Below, piece after piece: positions 63,124-64,000 of a stretch of 64,000 bases of DNA. The notes beneath the pieces were generated by a model. That model saw nothing but the letters and a program-made list of their open reading frames with translations. It was not told the DNA's origin and did no database searches. The translations under genes were made by a program, and so were the position numbers. How positions within the stretch are numbered: position 1 is the stretch's first letter; each line of letters starts with the position of its first letter. Source of the DNA: JAEUPI01 sp963814435 (GTDB lineage: Bacteria; Pseudomonadota; Gammaproteobacteria; Burkholderiales; Burkholderiaceae_C); contig CAWFCV010000008.1 in assembly GCA_963814435.1 (NCBI GenBank), forward strand, positions 9,889-73,888, in the 5' to 3' direction.

Positions 63124-63831
63124 ATGGACGGCATCCGCGCACTCGTGTTCGATGTCTTCGGCACGCTGGTCGACTGGCGCGGCTCGATCGCGCGCGAGGC
63201 ACGCACGCTGCTCGCGCCTCGTGGCCTCACGATCGACGGCGAGGCCTTTGCCGACGCCTGGCGCGGGCAATACCAGCCGGCGATGGAAGACGTTCGCAGC
63301 GGGCGGCTGCCGTTTTCCAAACTCGACGTGCTGCACCGGCGCAACCTCGAGGCGATCGCGGCCGAGTTCGGCCTCGCCGGGCTCGACGAGGCCACGCGCG
63401 CCGAGCTCAACCTCGCCTGGCACCGGCTCGACGCGTGGCCCGACGTGAGCGCGGGGCTGCACCGGCTGCGCACGAAGTACCGCGTTGCGCCGTGCAGCAA
63501 CGGCAACATCTCGTTGATGGTTGATCTGGCGCGGCGCAACGGCTTTCCGTGGGACGCGATCGTCGGTGCCGAACTGGCGCGCGACTACAAGCCCAAGGCG
63601 ATCGTCTATCAGAGTGCCGCTGCGGCGTTCGACTGCGCGCCGCACGAGGTGCTGATGGTGGCAGCGCATTCGTCCGATCTCGCCGCCGCGGCCCAGGCCG
63701 GGCTGCGCACGGCCTTCGTGGCGCGGCCCGACGAGAAAGGCCCGGGCCTGGGCGAGTCGCGGGCCACGGTGACGGTGGATCTGTCGGTTGCCGGTCTCGG
63801 CGAGCTGGCCGATCGCCTGGGCTGCGCCTGA
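63124..63831 (+). CDS. (S)-2-haloacid dehalogenase-like protein (HAD type II)
   Basis: The 235-residue protein has nucleophile Asp10 and Thr14 in VFDVFGTLVDW, Arg47 in WRGQYQ, the SNGN motif (CSNGNISLMVDLA), Lys in YKPKAIVYQSA and Asp in VAAHSSDLAAAAQAGL. This set matches L-2-haloacid dehalogenases, which replace a halogen by hydroxyl with inversion. It starts 11 bases after the preceding gene. Together with the gene at 27208 the window holds two possible dehalogenases of different fold. Confidence 0.9.
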   Translation: MDGIRALVFDVFGTLVDWRGSIAREARTLLAPRGLTIDGEAFADAWRGQYQPAMEDVRSGRLPFSKLDVLHRRNLEAIAAEFGLAGLDEATRAELNLAWHRLDAWPDVSAGLHRLRTKYRVAPCSNGNISLMVDLARRNGFPWDAIVGAELARDYKPKAIVYQSAAAAFDCAPHEVLMVAAHSSDLAAAAQAGLRTAFVARPDEKGPGLGESRATVTVDLSVAGLGELADRLGCA

Positions 63832-63843
63832 GTCGCGCACGCG

Positions 63844-63999
63844 CTACTGCGCGCGCAGCGCCAGTTCGCTTTGGATGAACGAACGCAACTGCTGCCGGCC
63901 GGCGTCGTCCAGGCGGGCATTCAATCGCCGCGGGAAGCCGTTCTGCAGCCGCGCCACGGTCAGCATCGACGACCAGGATTCGGAGTCGAGATCGTAGAT
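63844..63999 (-). CDS. C-terminal end of an unknown protein (continues beyond window)
   Basis: Reading leftward from the right edge, 51 codons end at TAG 63846-63844: IYDLDSESWSSMLTVARLQN, then FPRRLNARLDDAGRQQL and a helical end (SFIQSELALRAQ). No family is recognised; it is convergent with the dehalogenase. Confidence 0.5.
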   Translation of the reverse strand: MYDLDSESWSSMLTVARLQNGFPRRLNARLDDAGRQQLRSFIQSELALRAQ

Positions 64000-64000
64000 C

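Overview
The window is a high-GC stretch of a betaproteobacterial chromosome, most likely Burkholderiales of the Comamonadaceae / Rubrivivax-Leptothrix kind. The main reasons are three solute receptors of the Bug (TctC) family, a TctABC tricarboxylate transporter, heavy GC codon bias and several gene families common in that order. No rRNA or tRNA gene was seen. This is inference from gene content only.

Bases 1-18660 are an accessory island. It is a cluster of integron gene cassettes, all reading rightward, separated by at least eight attC-like recombination sites that share short conserved ends (YTAACCC...CAAACGTTAGGC). No integron integrase is present; an intI gene, if it exists, would lie to the left of base 1. 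The cassettes encode a BrnT toxin with a damaged BrnA antitoxin, a GNAT acetyltransferase, a dihydrofolate-reductase-like protein, small membrane proteins, a DEDD-type exonuclease-like protein and several unknowns. The left part of the cluster is invaded by three IS110-family elements inserted at the same dinucleotide of two attC sites, two IS91-family elements that each carry a tyrosine recombinase, and an IS66 remnant. The IS110 elements have structured non-coding leaders that may encode guide (bridge) RNAs, and both element types carry the 7-mer GGGTTAG, complementary to the attC site they sit in.

Bases 18660-31000 hold ordinary chromosomal genes: MFS and MATE exporters, a class II aldolase, a LysR regulator, a flavin monooxygenase, a Bug receptor, a lumazine synthase under an FMN riboswitch, a fluoroacetate-dehalogenase-like hydrolase and an aldo-keto reductase. 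Bases 31146-38013 form a sugar or sugar-acid module: 6-phosphogluconate dehydrogenase, a four-gene ABC importer, gluconokinase and a FadR-type regulator, with a palindromic operator candidate ahead of the importer. Bases 38073-43029 carry tctA, tctB and tctC plus an intradiol ring-cleaving dioxygenase; tctA and tctB are separated by a block of about 860 bases full of perfect hairpins.

Bases 43075-53560 contain an unknown protein, an arylamine N-acetyltransferase, a thioredoxin-like protein, a quinone-oxidoreductase-like gene with an amber stop, and a compact cluster in which two metallothionein-like genes with a shared leader flank a LytS/LytTR two-component system. A YtkA-like lipoprotein and a di-haem peroxidase follow. 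Bases 53799-59876 look like an aldaric/aldonic acid catabolic locus: a talarate/galactarate dehydratase and a Bug receptor divergent from two RraA-type aldolases, an NTF2-like protein and an IlvD/Edd dehydratase. A group II intron (about 60052-61962) sits directly before a DedA-family gene, and the window ends with a pyridoxamine-oxidase-like protein, a haloacid dehalogenase and a partial gene.

About two dozen otherwise well conserved genes are broken by single-base shifts. The density and spread of these breaks suggest indel errors in the assembly rather than real gene decay, so most entries marked pseudogene should be read as 'frameshifted in this sequence'.
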